A DNA stretch of 64,000 bases from Prorocentrum cordatum (Eukaryota > Sar > Dinophyceae > Prorocentrales > Prorocentraceae): assembly GCA_963575745.1 (NCBI GenBank), contig CAUYUJ010002102.1:194239-258238 (forward strand), in the 5' to 3' direction. Position numbers and translations under genes: made by a program. The notes below the pieces were generated by a model that saw only the letters and a program-made list of their open reading frames with translations, was not told the origin of the DNA and did not search any database. The first letter of the stretch is position 1. Each line of letters starts with the position of its first letter. Below are positions 44,216 through 57,138 of this stretch, piece after piece.

Positions 44216-45983
44216 AGTACCGCAGCTGCGGGTTTCATCTTCAGTGGAACTCCCCATAGGACCACGGAGCCTGTGAGGGGTGTTCCGAGATGGGTGCCAC
44301 TGGGGCATTCGGTGAAGCTCCCGATGGGGACATGAAACACGCGCGGGGCGTGCCGATATGGGTGGCGGAAACGCATGTGAGGGCCGCCACTGGGGCCTCC
44401 AGTGGAGCTCCCTATGGGTCCCCGAAACATGATGCTGCTGCGGGGGGGGTGCCGGGATGGGTGGCAGGGACGCATGTAAGCGCCGCTACTGGGGCCTTCG
44501 GTGGAGCTCCCTATGGGGCCACGAAGCGCGTGAGGGGTGTACTGGGATGTGTGGCGCGGGCGCATGTGAGCGCCGCCACTGGGGCCTTCGGTGCAGCTCC
44601 CTATTGAGCCACGAAGCGTGTGAGGGGTGTGCCGAATTGGGTGCGGGTGGTGACGCATGCGGGCGGCAGCACTGGGGCCTTCGGTGGAGCTCCCTATGGT
44701 GCCACGAAACCTGTTGTTGTGAGGGGCGTGCCGGGATGGGTGGCGGGGACGCATGTGAGCGCGGCCGCTGGGGCCTTCGACGGAGCTCCCTATGGGGCCA
44801 CGAAACGTGTGAGGGGTGTGCCGAATTAGGTGGGTGTGGGTGGCGCATGTGAGCGCCGCCGCTGGGGCCTCCGGTGGATGATGGGGCCACGAAACCTGTG
44901 AGGGATGTGCCGAAATGGGTGTGCGGGACGCATGCGCATGTGAGCGCCGCCGCTGGGGCCTTCGGTGGAGCTCCCTATGGGGCCACGAAACGTGTGAGGG
45001 GTGTGCCGAATTGGGTGTGCGTGGACGCATGCGGGCGGCAGCACTGGGGCCTTCGGTGGGCTTCCTATGGGGCCACGAAACGTGTGAGGGGTGTGCCGAA
45101 TTGGGTGTGCGTGACGCATGCGTGCGGCAGCACTGGGGCCTTCGGTGGGGCTCCCTATGGGGCCACGAAACGTGTGAGGGGTGTGCCGAATTGGGTGTGG
45201 GGACGCATGCGGGCGGGCACTGGGGCCTTCGGTGGAGCTCCCTATGGGGCCACGAAGCGTGTGAGGGGTGGCCGAATTGGGTGGGGGTGACGCATGCGGC
45301 CGCGGGCACTGGGGCCTTCGGTGGGGCTCCCTATGGGGCCACGAAACGTGTGAGGGGTGTGCCGAATTGGGTGTGCGTGACGCATGCGGGCGGCAGCACT
45401 GGGGCCTTCGGTGGAGCTCCCTATGGGGCCACGAAACGTGTGAGGGGTGTGCCGAATTGGGTGTGCGGTGGCGCATGCGGGCGGCAGCACTGGGGCCTTC
45501 GGTGTGTGGGTGACGCATGCGTAGCATGGGGCCACGAAACGTGTGAGGGGTGTGCCGAATTGGGTGTACGTGACGCATGCGGGCGGCAGCACTGGGGCCT
45601 TCGGTGGGGCTCCCTATGGGGCCACGAAACGTGTGAGGGGTGTGCCGAATTGGGTGTGCGTGACGCATGCGGGCGGCAGCACTGGGGCCTTCGGTGGGGC
45701 TCCCTATGGGGCCACGAAACGTGTGAGGGGTGTGCCGAATTGGGTGTGCGTGACGCATGCGGTGGGGTGATGGGGCCACGAAACGTGTGAGGGGTGTGCC
45801 GAATTGGGTGTGCGTGGCGCATGCGGGCGGCAGCACTGGGGCCTTCGGTGGGGCTCCCTATGGGGCCACGAAACGTGTGAGGGGTGTGCCGAATTGGGTG
45901 TGCGTGACGCATGCGGGCGGCAGCACTGGGGCCTTCGACGGAGCTCCCTATGGGGCCACGAAGCGTGTGAGGGGTGTGCCAAA
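44216..45983. repeat. 90-bp minisatellite array II
   Basis: About 19 units of the same 90-bp repeat as array I, ending with the same variant unit (CCTTCGACGGAGCTCC). Internal copy number and order differ from array I, with partial units near 45505-45535 and 45760-45775. A 508-codon reverse frame overlapping it is a by-product of the repeat. Confidence 0.88.
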
Positions 45984-46190
45984 ATGGATGATGATGACGA
46001 TGATGATGGTGTGAGGAGGGAGGAGGGAGGAGGGGGAGGAGGAGAGGAGAGGAGAGGAGGAGAGGAGAACGCGGGGCGACGTCTTTTCAAAACGAGGACC
46101 CAACACCACAGGATAGTTGGGGAAAAACCTACAAAAAACACAAGGTTTCGCAACACGGATTTTCAATAAAAGCGTGAGCGCGCGCTCTTG
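45984..46190. repeat. GAT and purine-rich leader before GTC tract 9
   Basis: Homologue of 7513-7719, almost unchanged. Confidence 0.7.
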
Positions 46191-46408
46191 CGTCGTCGTC
46201 GTCGTCGTCGCCGTCCTCCCTCCTCCCGCGTCGTCGTCGTCATCGTCGTCGCCTACGTCGTCCTCTGTCTTTGCTCGTGTTCGTCGTCGTCGTCCTCTTT
46301 GGCGTCGTGGTCGTTTCCGTCGTCGTTGTCGCCGTGCTCGTCATTCCTCCTCCCTCGTCGTCGTCGTCGTCCGTCGTCGGCGTCTCGTCGTCGTCCCTCC
46401 TATTTCGT

Positions 46409-46442
<34 letters not shown>

Positions 46443-46864
46443 GTCGTCGTCGTCGTCTTCCGTCTTCCCTCGTCGTTGTCGTCGTCGTCGGCGTCGCCGT
46501 CCTTCCTCCTTCGTCGTTCGCGTCGTCGCCGTCCTTCCTCCTCCCTCGTCGTTGTTGTCGTTGTCGTCGTTGTCGCCGTCGTCGTCTTCCCTCCTCGCTC
46601 GTTGGCGACGTCGTCGTCGTCTTCGTCGTCGTCGTTGGCGTCGGCGTCGTCGTCGTCTTCGTCGTCGTCGCCGACGTCGGCGTCGTCGTCGTCGCCGCCG
46701 TCGTCGTCATCGTCGTCGTCGTCGTAGTCGTTGGCGTCGTTGACGTCGTCGTCGTCGGTGTCGTCGTTGTCGTCGTCGTCGGCGTCGTCACCGTCGTCAC
46801 CGTCGGCGTCGTTGTCATCGTCGTCGTACTCGTCGCTGTCGGCGTCCTCGTCGTCGTCGTCAGT

Positions 46865-46920
<56 letters not shown>

Positions 46921-47022
46921 TGTCGGCGTCGTCGAAGTCGTTGGAGACGTCGTCGGTGTCGTCGTAGTCGTTGCCGGTGGCGTCGTCGTCGTCGTTGTCG
47001 CTGTCGTCGTCGGCGTCGCTCT
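46191..47022. repeat. GTC microsatellite tract 9 (long)
   Basis: Longest clean tract, over 800 bp of imperfect (GTC)n, including an uninterrupted run at about 46867-46920. It belongs to the long subclass shared with tracts 10 and 11. Confidence 0.9.
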
Positions 47023-48240
47023 CGTTGCCAAGTGCCATTTGGTACCCACCGTCACGGTCTTAAGAGATTTTACAAACCAAGTTGCGGGTGGGTGGGTGGG
47101 ATGTTTGCGCGAGCAGTGGAGTGGACAACTCACTGCGAACAGAAATTAATTGCACCACATAGCTTGCACCACGTAGATTACGCCACATAGCTTGCTCAGC
47201 ATAGCTTATACCGCATAGCTTATGTCACATAGCTTGCACCACGTACATTGCGCCACATAGCTTACTCCGCATAGCTTACACCACATAGCTTGCACCATCT
47301 AGCGTACACCACAGATCCAGAGTGCAATAGCTCACTGTCTGCTGCATGTTGGCAAACATTTTTTGTCTGGGACACGTCGGAGCAACCAGTTTGACAAAGA
47401 GGGGGGAAGGCAGTCGTTGAGCCGGAAAGCGGGAACAGCCTGAGCAGACCGAGGTGTCAACCACAAACGTCTTCGCGGATGGTTCGACATGTTCTTTAGA
47501 TAATTTTGGGACCGCCTCGGGACCATTTAGGAGGCCTTGGGGGCTCTTTGGGGGCTCTCTTGCGGGCGTTTCGGGCCCTCTCGGGGCGATCCAGGAGACC
47601 ATCCTCCAAAAAGGGGGTTGCTCGATTACAGCCCCCGTGGCGGAGTCCCGAAAAATCGTCTCTTGGAACCCTGCAGCGATCTTGGGCTCTCTTGGGGCCA
47701 TCTTCAGGCCCTAGAAGCCCATCGGATACCATCAGAAGCCAACTCGGGCAATCTTCCGCCATTTTGAGCCATCTTGGTCCAAAAGCTCCCAATACCCATC
47801 CAGCACATGCGTAATGTTTCAATGACTCTGTGCTTGTCAAGGAATAGAATTGGACCGCTGCGGACCTCATCGTAGGCTTCCAGTCGGAGCCAGACACGAC
47901 GCCTTTTTGGGCGCTCTTGGGGCCGTCTTGGGACTCTTCTGGGCCACTCCTTCTGGGGGCTCTATTGGGCGAGCTTGGAGCCACCTTGAGGCCTCGTACT
48001 CCCATCGGAAGCGAAAAGGTGAGAAGGCCTATATCATTGAAACGTTTTAGTTTGTGAGAGAGACTTGGCTCATCGGGGGTATCCTTGGGCAGATTCGTGT
48101 CCACTTAAAGCTGTCTGCTGGTGATCTTGAGGCCTCATGTCGACAGTTTGGGATTCGCCTTGGGCTACCTTGTGAACATCTTGGAGGCCATCTTGTTCTG
48201 CTGGGTCCATCTTGGACCATCTTAGAAGCACTAGCCCCTC
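47023..48240. repeat. Upstream spacer of copy 11
   Basis: 47023-47145 spacer, 47146-47325 CATAGC repeats, 47326-47489 conserved spacer, 47490-48240 CTTGGGG-rich block. Confidence 0.78.
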
Positions 48241-48858
48241 GCTAGTCGCCCCGCCCTTCAAGACCCAGGGGAGGGGGGACGGGGACGGGTCAGGCTACAC
48301 ACAAGCCGCAAGCCTTCCCGCTCACTCTCACCCGACCTCCCAACATAGTACTTATCACCGTAGTCTCAGCATATTCAGCCGTCGCCACTGGATGCCACTG
48401 GGAACCAACCAAGACGCCAGGTGCGTGACGCGTGCCACGCGCGCGCCACACGAGCATGGTTTTGGCTTTGTCGCAAGTAAGGTGGTGGAGAGGGTGTCAG
48501 TAGATCAGGAATAGAGGTAAACCCTCCCTGATTGGAAGAAGGTGGTTGGAGGAACTTTGCCCCTGATCCCAGCCAATCAGCAAGGTTGTGGTGCTGGGAA
48601 GTGCGTGGCCCTGGCGCGCTTGAGGTCCAGTGCCCGTACGGCGCCATCACTTCACTGCTGCGAAAGGCTTCGGGCCAGGGCTTGCTCCTGCTGCTCCTTC
48701 TCTCACCCTCGCCCTCATCCACTTGCTCCGCTTCTCCTCCTCTTCTCCTCCCCCGCGGCCGTCTCTGCTCAAGCCGTTTGTTCGCCCGAGCCGTCGTGGC
48801 TCCGCTGGCCCACCCACCCCCAGGGTGCCTTTTCGCTGCCACCCCCGCCTCTCCGCAG
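48241..48858 (+). promoter_or_regulatory. 5' region of gene copy 11
   Basis: One CCAAT box at 48573-48577, acceptor AG at 48857-48858. Confidence 0.6.
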
Positions 48859-48880
48859 AAAGGCCGCCCACGCCTGAGCG

Positions 48881-49505
48881 ATGTCGGCCGGCGTGCCCAT
48901 GGAGCCCCAGCAGGAGATGATGTACGCGGCGCCCGCGGAGCCGCAGCGCATGAACATCTCCCCGGAGATGTTCCAGAAGCTCATGGCCGGGCATCCCGTG
49001 ACTGAGGAGGAGATCCACGCGGACGCCGCGGCCATGGGCGGGGCGGCGGCGCCCGTCGTGGAGGCGGCCACGGCGGCGGTCGACGCCGCCGCCGACGCGG
49101 TGGGCGCGAAGAAGAAGTCCAAGAAGGAGAAGAAGAGCAAGGATCGGCGCCGCGCAGAAGGGGGTGGGGCGAGGGGGCGATTATCTAAGGAGCCAGGAGG
49201 ACCCTCTCTTGCCTTTTGGTTCCAGAGGCCGTCTCAGAAGCCTCTCGGAAGGGATCGATGCCTTCCAAGAAGCTCTTTGCCTTCCTGGGGGTTCGCCGGT
49301 TCGCCCCCCCAGGGGTCCATCCTGACCAGTTTTTCGAGCTGCGTCCAGCCCTTGCCGTGAGGGCCCCCTGGCAAGCCCCGAAAAGGGCGGAACGAGCTCC
49401 TCGTAAGCTCCCCCTCGCCTTTGCCCCCTTCTTCTGCGCGCCGCCAAACAGGACGGGAGCAAGAAGGTCAAGACCAAGTCCGGGAAGAAGAAGGGCTGCT
49501 GCTGA
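48881..49505 (+). CDS. Array gene copy 11: 104-aa protein
   Basis: Exon 1 48881-49141, intron 49142-49451 (310 bp, acceptor AAACAG), exon 2 49452-49505. Protein as copy 1. It is the only copy in the right-hand third of the array without the 15-bp insertion; the neighbours at 41357 and 54325 both have it. Confidence 0.82.
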
Positions 49506-50270
49506 GCACTGGCGGTGGCCGTTTGCCCTTGTGGGGGCTTTTGATTTATCGCCTCCGTTGCCCGACGCTGCCGTTTGCCGCCCCAATCCGCAGACCTCCG
49601 ACGTCGTGATTCTGTTGACGACGCGGCCCCCCGAGGCTGTCGACCCCTTCCTGCGCCAGGACCGGCTTCCCCTCGCGGGTCTCTGTTGGATGGCCCTGGG
49701 GGGCCCAGGGGAACGGCCCCCGAGGGGGTTGGGTTGCCCAAGTCCCAGGGAAGCTGGCCATCGTGATTTTTGTCTCGGCGGCGCTGGAGGTCTGGTGGTC
49801 CATTGTACGCGCTCCACCCGGGAGCCAAAGCGTCTGCCAAAGAGCTGTAGGGAGCAGCGGGAGCTGCAGGGCGACGGCGAGCCCCGAGCCGTCCCAGGGC
49901 CCGAGGGGCCCCCGGGCGGCTCCAGGGCCGAGGTCGCGCCGCAGGCCGTTCGCGCGTGCCGTTCTTAAAGGAATTGGCAGCTATGGCCAGCGTAAAAAAG
50001 AGGGGGAGAGCTCCTCAGGCACAAAATGATCGACGCTTCGCGTGTGTGGGTTGTTCCCCGATCTGTGCTTGCGCCTAGGGGCCACTATCTATCTTCTAGG
50101 TAATCGGACCTGGTCGGCGCCCATGAGCGCCTCGTGGGCGCCATCTGCGAAGTTGCTGATTGTTGCGTGTTCGCCCGGTGTGCGCCCGTGGACGCCTCGT
50201 GGGCACCCCGTGTTTGGTGGCTGATTGTTGGGTTTTCGCCTGGTGGGCGCCCGTGGGCACCTCGTCGCCA
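49506..50270 (+). other. 3' flank of copy 11 and shortened 65-bp repeats
   Basis: 3' flank to 50109. The hairpin stem is weakened here (GCCCTTGTGGGGGC). The 65-bp repeats at 50110-50270 have lost part of the first unit. Confidence 0.65.
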
Positions 50271-50990
50271 CCTCCATAGTTAGCTTGCACCAAAGAGCTT
50301 GCACCATATAATTACGATGTAGATGTATCTGCTTGAGTCGCTGCCGCAGCATAGGTCACACGATATAGCTTGCACCACAAGCTTAGACCACACAGCTTGC
50401 ACCACACCGAGGGGCCCCCGGGCGGCTCCAGGGCCGAGATCGCGCCGCAGGCCGTCCGCGCGTGCCGTGCGTAAAAGAACCGGCAGCTATGGCCAGCGTA
50501 AAAAAGAGGGGGAGCTCCTCGGGCACAAAATGATTGACGCTTCGCGTGTGTGGGTTTTTTCCCCGAACTGTGCTTGCACCTGCGGGCAATGATCTGCCAT
50601 TATCTATCTTCTAGGTAATCGGACCTGGTTGTTGGGTGCCCGCTCGAAGAGTGCCCATGGGCGCCTCGTGTGCGCCATCTGCGTGTTGCTGGTTGTTGGG
50701 TGTTCGCCCGGTGTGCGCCCGTGGACGCCTCGTGGGCACCCCGTGTGTGTGGTGGCTGGTTGTTAGGTTTTCGCCTGGTGTGCGCCCGTGGGCGCCTCGT
50801 CGCCACCCCCATAGTTAGCTTGCACCAAGGAGCCTGCGCAATGTATTTACGATGTAGATGTATCTGCTTGAGTCACTGCCGCAACATAGCTCACACCACA
50901 TAGCATGCATCACGAGCTTAGACCACACAGCTTGCACTACATGGCTTGCACCTGACAGCTTGCATAACATAGTCTGCAGCACTTGGTTTG
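50271..50990. repeat. CATAGC repeats enclosing a longer 3'-flank fragment
   Basis: 50276-50405 CATAGC repeats, 50406-50632 duplicate of the 3'-flank end (starting further upstream than in the 4.4-kb copy), 50633-50803 65-bp repeats, 50810-50990 CATAGC repeats. Confidence 0.75.
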
Positions 50991-51686
50991 CAATATCTAG
51001 ATTCTCCTTTCTAGAAAGAGAATAGACTCTGCCCCTCCCCCCCCCGGCGTTATCCGCCCCCCTTTCGGGTATGTAAATCATATATGATTATGACCACATG
51101 TCCATCCTAAATATGGATCTACAGTATCCCAGGGGGCCGGTAGCGCTCCCCCTGAGGTTCCCTTGTAAACAACGATACGCGGGGACATTTTTTGCTCTAA
51201 CATAAAAATTGTTCGCGAATCCCCGAAAAAAATTGAGACGAAGTGCGCACGCGCGCGTCCTCGCGCGCGCATGCCGAGATCCGCCAAAAACCTTCGGTGT
51301 CGGAAGGATTTCGCAATCGAGTTCCCAAAATACATTAAAAAATCATAGGGTTTCGCAACACTGATTTGCTAAAAAAGCTTACGCGCGATCTCCTTCGAAA
51401 ACTTAAAACAAACCATAGATTTTTCAAGATTTTCAAAACATGCTACCAAACGGGCTTCGCGCGCGCATGTCGAAATCTGTCGAACGCCCTTGCGCGTGTG
51501 CAGTCGCGAGAATCCTCTGCAAGCAATGGGACGAAGTGCAGACGCGCGCGTCGTCGCGCGCGTATGCCGAAATCCTTCAAAACCAATCGGTTTCGGAAGG
51601 ATTTCAACATCGTGTGTCCCAAAAACGTACAAAAACGCAAGATTTCGCAACACGGATTTTCAACAAAAGCGTGCGCGCGCGCTTTT
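50991..51686. repeat. AT-richer element, copy 3
   Basis: TTTCTAGAAA core at 51008-51017, and hairpin near 51131-51155. Here the element runs directly into the GTC leader, with no 90-bp array. Confidence 0.65.
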
Positions 51687-51907
51687 GCGTCGTCGTCGTC
51701 GTCGTCGTCGCCGTCCTCCCTCCTCCCGCGTCGTCGTCGTCGTCGCCTACGTCGTCCTCTGTTTTTCCGTGTGTTCGTCGTCGTCGTCCTCTTTGGCGTC
51801 GTGGTCGTTTCCGTCGTCGATGTCGCCGTGCTCGTCCTTCCTCCTCCCTCGTCGTCGTCGTCGTCGTCCGTCGTCGGCGTCCCGTTGTCGTCCCCCTTAT
51901 TTCGTCG

Positions 51908-51945
<38 letters not shown>

Positions 51946-52465
51946 TTCCCTCCTCCCTCGTCGTTGTCGTCGTCGTCGGCGTCGCCGTCCTTCCTCCTTC
52001 GTCGTTCGCGTCGTCGCCGTCCTCCCTCCTCCTTCGTCGTTGTTGTCGTTGTCGTCGTTGTTGCCGTCGTCGTCCTCCCTCCTCGCTCGTTGGCGACGTC
52101 GTCGTCGTCTGCGTCGTCGTCGTTGGCGTCGGCGTCGTCGTCGTCTTCGTCGTCGTCGACGTCGGCGTCGTCGTCGTCGCCGCCGTCGTCGTCGTCGTCG
52201 TCGTCGTCGTTGGCGTCGTTGACGTCGCCGTCGTCGTCGTCGTCGATGTCGTTGTCGTCGTCATCGTCGTCGTCGTTGTCATCGTCGTCGTACTCGTCGG
52301 CGTCGGCGTCGTCGTCGTCAGTGTCGTCGTCGTCGTCGTCGTCCGTCGTCGTCGTCGTGTCGGCGTCGTCGAAGTCGTTGGAGACGTCGTCGGTGTCGTC
52401 GTAGTCGTTGTCGGCGGCGTCGTCGTCGTCGTTGTCGCTGTCGTCGTCGGCGTCGCTCTCGTTGC
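51687..52465. repeat. GTC microsatellite tract 10
   Basis: Imperfect (GTC)n of the long subclass. Confidence 0.9.
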
Positions 52466-53680
52466 CAAGTGCCATTTGGTACCCACCGTCATGGTCTTAA
52501 GAGATTTTACAAACCAAGTTGCGGGTGGGTGGGTGGGATGTTTGCGCGAGCAGTGGAGTGGACAACTTACTGCGAACAGAAATTAATTGCACCACATAGC
52601 TTGCACCACGTAGATTACGCCACATAGCTTGCTCAGCATAACTTATATCGCATAGCTTATGTCACATAGCTTGCGCCACGTACACTGCGCCACATAGTTT
52701 ACTCCGCATAGCTTACACCACATAGCTTGCACCATCTAGCGTACACCACAGATCCAGAGTGCAATAGCTCACTGTCTGCTGCATGTTGGCAAACCTTTTT
52801 TGGTCTGGGGCACGTAGGAGCAACCAGTTTGACAAAGAGGGGGGAAGGCAGCCGTTGAGCCGGAAAGCGGGAACAGCCTGAGCAGACCGAGGTGTCAACC
52901 ACAAACGTCTTCGCGGATGGTTCGGCATGTTCTTTAGATAATTTTGGGACCGCCTCGGGACCATTTAGGAGGCCTTGGGGGCTCTTTGGGGGCTCTCTTG
53001 GGGGCTTTTCGGGCCCTCTCGGGGCGATCCAGGAGACCATCCTCCAAAAAGGTGGTTGCTCGATTACAGCCCCCGTGGCGGAGTCCAGAAAAATCGTCTC
53101 TTGGAACCCTGCAGCGATCTTGGGCTCTCTTGGGGCCATCTTCAGGCCCTAGAAGCCCATCGGATACCATCAGAAGCCAATTCGGGCCATCTTGCGCCAT
53201 TTTGAGCCATCTTGGTCCAAAAGCTCCCAATACCCATCCAACACATGCGTAATGTTTCAATGACTCTGTGCTCGTCAAGGAATAGAATTGGACCGCTGCG
53301 GACCTCATCGTAGGCTTCCAGTCGGAGCTAGACACGACGCCTTTTTGGGCGCCCTTGGGGCCGTCTTGGGACTCTTCTGGGCCACTCCTTCTGGGGGCTC
53401 TATTGGGCGAGCTTGGAGCCACCTTGAGGCCTCGTATTCCCATCGGAAGCGAAAAGGTGAGAAGGCCTATATCGTTGAAACGTTTTAGTTTGTGAGAGAG
53501 ATTTGGCTCATCGGGGGTATCCTTGGGCAGATTCGTGTCCACTTAAAGCTGTCTGCTGGTGATCTTGAGGCCTCATGTCGACATTTTGGGATTCGCCTTG
53601 GGCTACCTTGTGAACATCTTGGAGGCCATCTTGTTCTGCTGGGTCCATCTTGGACCATCTTAGAAGCACTAGCCCCTCGC
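52466..53680. repeat. Upstream spacer of copy 12
   Basis: 52466-52585 spacer, 52586-52770 CATAGC repeats, 52771-52929 conserved spacer, 52930-53680 CTTGGGG-rich block. Confidence 0.78.
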
Positions 53681-54302
53681 GAGTCCCCCCCCCCTCCCCC
53701 CCTGCAAGACCCAGGGGAGGGGGGACGGGGACGGGTCAGGCTACACACAAGCCGCAAGCCTTCCCGCTCACTCTCACCCGCCCTCCCAACATAGTACTTA
53801 TCACCGTAGTCTCAGCATATTCAGCCGTCGCCACTGGATGCCACTGGGAACCAACACAGACGCCAGGTGCGCGACGCGTGCCACTCGCGCCACACGAGCA
53901 TGGTTTTGTCTTTGTCGCCAGCAGGGTGGTGGAGAGGGTGTCAGTAGATCAGGAATAGAGGTAAACCCTCCCTGATGGAAAGAAGGTCGTTGGAGGAGCT
54001 TTGCCCCTGAACCCAGCCAATCAGCAAGGTTGTGGTGCTGGGAAGTGCGTGGCTGTGGCGCGCTTGAGGTCCAGTGCCCGTACGGCGCCATCACTTCACT
54101 GCTGCGAAAGGCTTCGGGCCAGGGCTTGCTCCTGCTGCTCCTTCTCTCACCCTCGCCCTCATCCACTTGTTCCGCTTCTCCTCGTCTCCTCCTCCCCTGC
54201 GGCCGTCTCTGCTCAAGCCGTTCGTTCGCCCGAGCCGTCGTGGCTCCGCTGGCCCACCCACCCCCAGGGTGCCTTTTCGCTGCCACCCCCGCCTCTCCGC
54301 AG
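53681..54302 (+). promoter_or_regulatory. 5' region of gene copy 12
   Basis: A C-rich run at 53685-53702, one CCAAT box at 54017-54021, acceptor AG at 54301-54302. Confidence 0.6.
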
Positions 54303-54324
54303 AAAGGCCGCCCACGCCTGAGCG

Positions 54325-54960
54325 ATGTCGGCCGGCGTGCCCATGGAGCCCCAGCAGGAGATGATGTACGCGGCGCCCGCGGAGCCGCAGCGCATGAACA
54401 TCTCCCCGGAGATGTTCCAGAAGCTCATGGCCGGGCATCCCGTGACTGAGGAGGAGATCCACGCGGACGCCGCGGCCATGGGCGGGGCGGCGGCCATGGG
54501 CGGGGCGGCGCCCGTCGTGGAGGCGGCCACGGCGGCGGTCGACGCCGCCGCCGACGCGGTGGGCGCGAAGAAGAAGTCCAAGAAGGAGAAGAAGAGCAAG
54601 GACCGGCGCTGCTCAGAAGGGGGTGGGGCGAGGGGGGCGACTGGCTGAGGAGCCAGGAGGACCCTCTCTTGCTTTTTTGTTCCAGAGGCCGTCTCAGAAG
54701 CCTTTCGGAATGGACCGATGCCTTCCAAGAAGCACTTGGCCTTCCTGGGGGTTCGCCCCCCCTCCGGGGGTCCATCCTGACCAGTTTTTCGAGCTGCGTC
54801 CAGCTGTTGCCGTGAGGGCCCCCTGGCAAGCCCCGAAAAGGGCGGAACGAGCTCCTCGTAAGCTCCCCCTCGCCTTTGCCCCCTTCTTCTGCGCGCCGCC
54901 AAACAGGACGGGAGCAAGAAGGTCAAGACCAAGTCCGGGAAGAAGAAGGGCTGCTGCTGA
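54325..54960 (+). CDS. Array gene copy 12: 109-aa form
   Basis: Exon 1 54325-54600 with the insertion, intron 54601-54906 (306 bp, starting GACCGG, acceptor AAACAG), exon 2 54907-54960. Lies exactly 5,445 bp before copy 13, the tightest spacing match in the window. Its intron end matches copy 11, while its exon matches copies 8-10 and 13. Confidence 0.82.
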
Positions 54961-55720
54961 GCGCCGGCGGTGGCCGTTTGCCCCGTGGGGGCTTTTGATT
55001 TATCGCCTCCGTTGCCCAACGCTGCCGTTTGCCGCCCCATCCGCAGACCTCCGACGTCGTGATTCTGTTGACGACGCGGCCCCCCGAGGCTGTCGACCCC
55101 ATCCTGCGCCAGGACCGGCTTCCCCTCGCGGGTCTCTGTTAGATGGCCTGCGGAGCCCGGGGGAACGGCCCCGAGGGGGTGGGGTTGCCCAAGTCCCAGG
55201 GAAGCCAGCCATCGTCACTTTTTTCTTGGCGGCGCTGGAGGTCTGGGGGTCCATTGTACGCGCTCCACCCGGGAGCCAAAGCGTCTGCCAAAGAGCTGTA
55301 GGGAGCAGCGGGAGCTGCAGGGCGACGGCGAGCCCCGAGCCGTTCCAGGGCCCGAGGGGGCCCCGGGGCGGCTCCGGGGCCGAGGTCGCGCCGCAGGCCG
55401 TTCGCGCGTGCCGTGCGTAAAAGAACTGGCAGCTATGGCCAGCGTAAAAAAGAGGGGGAGCTCCTCAGCACAAAATGATCGACGCTTCGCGTGTGTGGGT
55501 TGTTCCCCGATCTGTGCTTGCGCCTAGGGGCCACTATCTATCTTCTAGGTAATCGGACTTGGTCGGCGCCCATGAGCGCCTCGTGGGCGCCATCTGCGAA
55601 GTTGCTGATTGTTGCGTGTTCGCCCGGTGTGCGCCCGTGGACGCCTCGTGGGCACCCCGTGTTTGGTGGCTGATTGTTGGGTTTTCGCCTGGTGGGCGCC
55701 CGTGGGCACCTCGTCGCCAC
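54961..55720 (+). other. 3' flank of copy 12 and shortened 65-bp repeats
   Basis: 3' flank to 55558, with a TAGATGG change near 55140 and CGTGCGTAAAAGAACTGG in place of the usual CTTAAAGGAATTGG. 65-bp repeats 55559-55720. Confidence 0.65.
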
Positions 55721-56440
55721 CTCCATAGTTAGCTTGCACCAAAGAGTTTGCACCATATATTTACGATGTAGACGTATCTGCTTGAGTCGCTGCCGCAGCA
55801 TAGGTCACACGATATAGCTTGCACCACAAGCTTAGACCACACAGCTTGCACCACACCGAGGGGCCCCCGGGCGGCTCCAGGGCCGAGATCGCGCCGCAGG
55901 CCGTCCGCGCGTGCCGTGCGTAAAAGAACCGGCAGCTATGGCCAGCGTAAAAAAGAGGGGGAGCTCCTCGGGCACAAAATGATTGACGCTTCGCGTGTGT
56001 GGGTTTTTTCCTCGAACTGTGCTTGCACCTGCGGGCAATGATCTGCCATTATCTATCTTCTAGGTAATCGGACCTGGTTGTTGGGTGCCCGCTCGAAGAG
56101 TGCCCATGGGCGCCTCGTGTGCGCCATCTGCGTGTTGCTGGTTGTTGGGTGTTCGCCCGGTGTGCGCCCGTGGACGCCTCGTGGGCACCCCGTGTGTGTG
56201 GTGGCTGGTTGTTAGGTTTTCGCCTGGTGTGCGCCCGTGGGCGCCTCGTCGCCACCCCCATAGTTAGCTTGCACCAAGGAGCCTGCGCAATGTATTTACG
56301 ATGTAGATGTATCTGCTTGAGTCACTGCCGCAACATAGCTCACACCACATAGCATGCATCACGAGCTTAGACCACACAGCTTGCACTACATGGCTTGCAC
56401 CTGACAGCTTGCATAACATAGTCTGCAGCACTTGGTTTGC
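55721..56440. repeat. CATAGC repeats enclosing a longer 3'-flank fragment
   Basis: 55725-55854 CATAGC repeats, 55855-56080 duplicate 3'-flank end, 56081-56252 65-bp repeats, 56258-56440 CATAGC repeats. Nearly identical to 50271-50990 at an offset of 5,449 bp. Confidence 0.75.
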
Positions 56441-57138
56441 AATATCTAGATTCTCCTTTCTAGAAAGAGAATAGACTCTGCCCCTCCCCCCCCCGGCGTT
56501 ATCCGCCCCCCTTTCGGGTATGTAAATCATATATGATTATGACCACATGTCCATCCTAAATAAGGATCTACAGTATCCCAGGGGGCCGGTATCGCTCCCC
56601 CTGAGGTTCCCTTGTAAACAACGATACGCGGGGACATTTGTTGCTCTAACATAAAAATTGTTCGCGAATCCCCGAAAAAAATGAGACGAAGTGCGCACGC
56701 GCGCGTCCTCGCGCGCGCATGCCGAGATCCGCCAAAAACCTTCGGTGTCGGAAGGATTTCGCAATCGAGTTCCCAAAAAACATTAAAAATCATAGGGTTT
56801 CGCAACACTGATTTGCTGAAAAAGCTTACGCGCGATCTCCTTCGAAAACTTAAAACAAACCATCGATTTTTCAAGATTTTCAAAACATGCTACCAAACGG
56901 GCTTCGCGCGCGCGCGCATGTCGAAATCTGTCGAACGCCCTTGCGCGTGTGCAATCGCGAGAATCCTCTGCAAACAATGGGACGAAGTGCAGACGCGCGC
57001 GTCGTCGCGCGCGTATGCCGAAATCCTTCAAAACCAATCGGTTTCGGAAGGATTTCAACATCGTGTGTCCCAAAAATGTACAAAAACGCAAGATTTCGCA
57101 ACACGGATTTTCAACAAAAGCGTGCGCGCGCGCTTTTG
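56441..57138. repeat. AT-richer element, copy 4
   Basis: TTTCTAGAAA core at 56457-56466, followed by the same hairpin and GACGAAGTGC units as in copy 3, with single-base differences. Confidence 0.65.

Noticed and set aside
43783-45309. 508-codon reverse frame
   Set aside because: It runs across the 90-bp array and the AT-richer element, and its protein repeat is simply the minisatellite read backwards. The homologous region at 5-7 kb does not keep it intact.
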